Position numbers and translations under genes: made by a program. The notes under the pieces were generated by a model, which saw only the letters and a list, made by a program, of their open reading frames with translations, did not search any database and was not told the DNA's origin. Positions 22,642 through 23,496 of a stretch of 23,496 bases of DNA are shown piece after piece (positions within the stretch are counted from its first letter, which is position 1; every line of letters starts with the position of its first letter). Location: the NCBI GenBank assembly GCA_028293725.1, contig JAQGOE010000304.1:1-23496 (forward strand). The letters are read 5' to 3'. The DNA is from Gammaproteobacteria bacterium. Lineage in GTDB: Bacteria > Pseudomonadota > Gammaproteobacteria > Steroidobacterales > Steroidobacteraceae.

Positions 22642-23487
22642 TCACACAAAATCAATCCTGAAGACGTAGCCACCCGTCGGACTGTTTTCGGGAGGAAAGT
22701 CCTTATGTTGAAACTCCGCAACATCGATCGAGTAACCCGGATGCTCGCCGGCATCCACCCCATATAGCTGACCGTTATGGACCGCGATGTCATGTAAATC
22801 GACTTCGCCCTGCGCAAGCGTGACGATGTCGACCACCTGGCCGGTCTTGATCTCGTACTTCACCAACCCCGCGGTATAGCCTCTATAGTCATACGTGCTC
22901 GGCTTCTGCGCACCACAAACCTGCCAGATATGGCCGGCGTCGTATTCGATGCCGTGCAAGCGCGGAAAAAGGCGGGTTTCACGAAATATATACTCGACCT
23001 GCCAGCTGTTCGGATCGATCTTCAGCAAACATCCCAAGCGGTCGGCGGCGAGCCACAGCTTGCCGTTTTCCCAGGCGTTGCCATGCGAAGTGCCACCATC
23101 CTCCGGCGAGCCAAATGGAATCTGACGGCGGCTGATTTGTTGACGGGTCTTAATGTCGGTCTGAAACACGCCGTCGATTGGCGGCTCAGGGTGGTTGAAC
23201 TGGGCCGCACCTTCGCACGCGCTCCAAATGCAGCCGCCGCCCACCGTCATGCCCGTGCAATCCCTGGTGTTCTGATAGACCGTGTCGAGCAGCTTGCCCT
23301 TGAAGTCTAGAAGCCATACTGCGTCCTCGAGGCCGTCATGACGCTGTTCGGCAACCCAAAAACCGCGCCCCTCGGGATCGGTGGCGATGGCGTTAGGATA
23401 GCCTGGCGGTGTCAGAAATAGCTTCGTGATGGTCGCCCTCCGGGCGGGGGGACTCTTGGTGGCAGCGGCCTCTTCCAACGATTTCAC
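22642..23487 (-). CDS. Six-bladed beta-propeller (SMP-30/NHL-like) protein, 5' end possibly outside window
   Basis: The frame reads 281 aa from a GTG at 23487, nine bases from the window edge, and stays open to the edge, so the true start and any signal peptide may lie beyond. Blade-like repeats include YPNAIATDPEGRGFWVAEQR, GLEDAVWLLDFKGKLLDTVY, GNAWENGKLWLAADRLGCLL, RLHGIEYDAGHIWQVCGAQK and VDLHDIAVHNGQLYGVDAGE. This is the pattern of SMP-30/gluconolactonase or NHL-type propellers, which bind or hydrolyse sugar lactones and other small molecules. Metal ligands typical of SMP-30 lactonases are not obvious, so an enzymatic role is uncertain. It is the first visible gene of the run with the YncE-like and transporter genes. 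Confidence 0.8.
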   Translation of the reverse strand: MKSLEEAAATKSPPARRATITKLFLTPPGYPNAIATDPEGRGFWVAEQRHDGLEDAVWLLDFKGKLLDTVYQNTRDCTGMTVGGGCIWSACEGAAQFNHPEPPIDGVFQTDIKTRQQISRRQIPFGSPEDGGTSHGNAWENGKLWLAADRLGCLLKIDPNSWQVEYIFRETRLFPRLHGIEYDAGHIWQVCGAQKPSTYDYRGYTAGLVKYEIKTGQVVDIVTLAQGEVDLHDIAVHNGQLYGVDAGEHPGYSIDVAEFQHKDFPPENSPTGGYVFRIDFV

Positions 23488-23496
23488 CGTGCGACC

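Overview
The window looks like an accessory (genomic-island) region of a moderately high-GC proteobacterium. A Coq7-type diiron protein, LprI/DUF1311 and DUF695 proteins, and MobC/VirD2-like mobilisation genes all fit Proteobacteria. A gamma-proteobacterium near Xanthomonadales/Nevskiales is my guess; the sequence does not prove it. Most genes lie on the minus strand; the main exception is a plus-strand block at 14.1-17.6 kb.

Layout. (1) 1-1157: the 5' part of an IS1182-family transposase gene and a DUF695 gene. (2) 1361-4193: a minus-strand mobilisation block, mobC then relaxase (20-bp overlap), a decayed ORF and a lipoprotein gene, with an oriT-like non-coding stretch upstream of mobC. (3) 4.7-9.2 kb: a graveyard with a few intact genes (a secreted ankyrin protein, a small exported protein, a small CxxC protein). 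It also holds remnants of hsdR, a HEAT-repeat protein and an unknown gene, a short-repeat array that looks like an IS end, and a 243-bp segment bounded by a perfect 20-bp inverted repeat. (4) 9.2-13.1 kb: minus-strand genes for an unknown protein, a membrane protein, an LprI-like secreted protein and a DUF433/DUF5615 toxin-antitoxin pair with its own predicted promoter and operator. (5) 13.4-17.6 kb: a truncated PhyH-type dioxygenase facing a plus-strand operon of a Fic protein, a possible 57-aa ORF and two tandem RlaP-type nucleotidyltransferases, joined by ATGA overlaps. (6) 18.0-19.9 kb: a membrane protein, a tyrosine-integrase C-terminal remnant, a Coq7-like protein and an MntA-HepT antitoxin/toxin pair fused into one polypeptide. 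(7) 20.1-23.5 kb: an apparently ordinary metabolic operon with a six-bladed-type propeller protein, a YncE-like periplasmic propeller and a sugar-porter MFS transporter.

The most unusual structure is a direct-repeat family with the core GCCCCCGCTACCA at about 8.67, 8.74, 13.24 and 17.85 kb. The last two copies share about 54 bp. The repeats split the island into two units of about 4.5 and 4.6 kb: one holds the DUF433/DUF5615 pair, the other the Fic plus double-nucleotidyltransferase operon. A tyrosine-integrase remnant lies just beyond the last repeat. I infer cassette-like accretion of conflict/defence-type genes at a recombinase site. The Fic-RlaP-RlaP cassette is the best candidate for an undescribed system.
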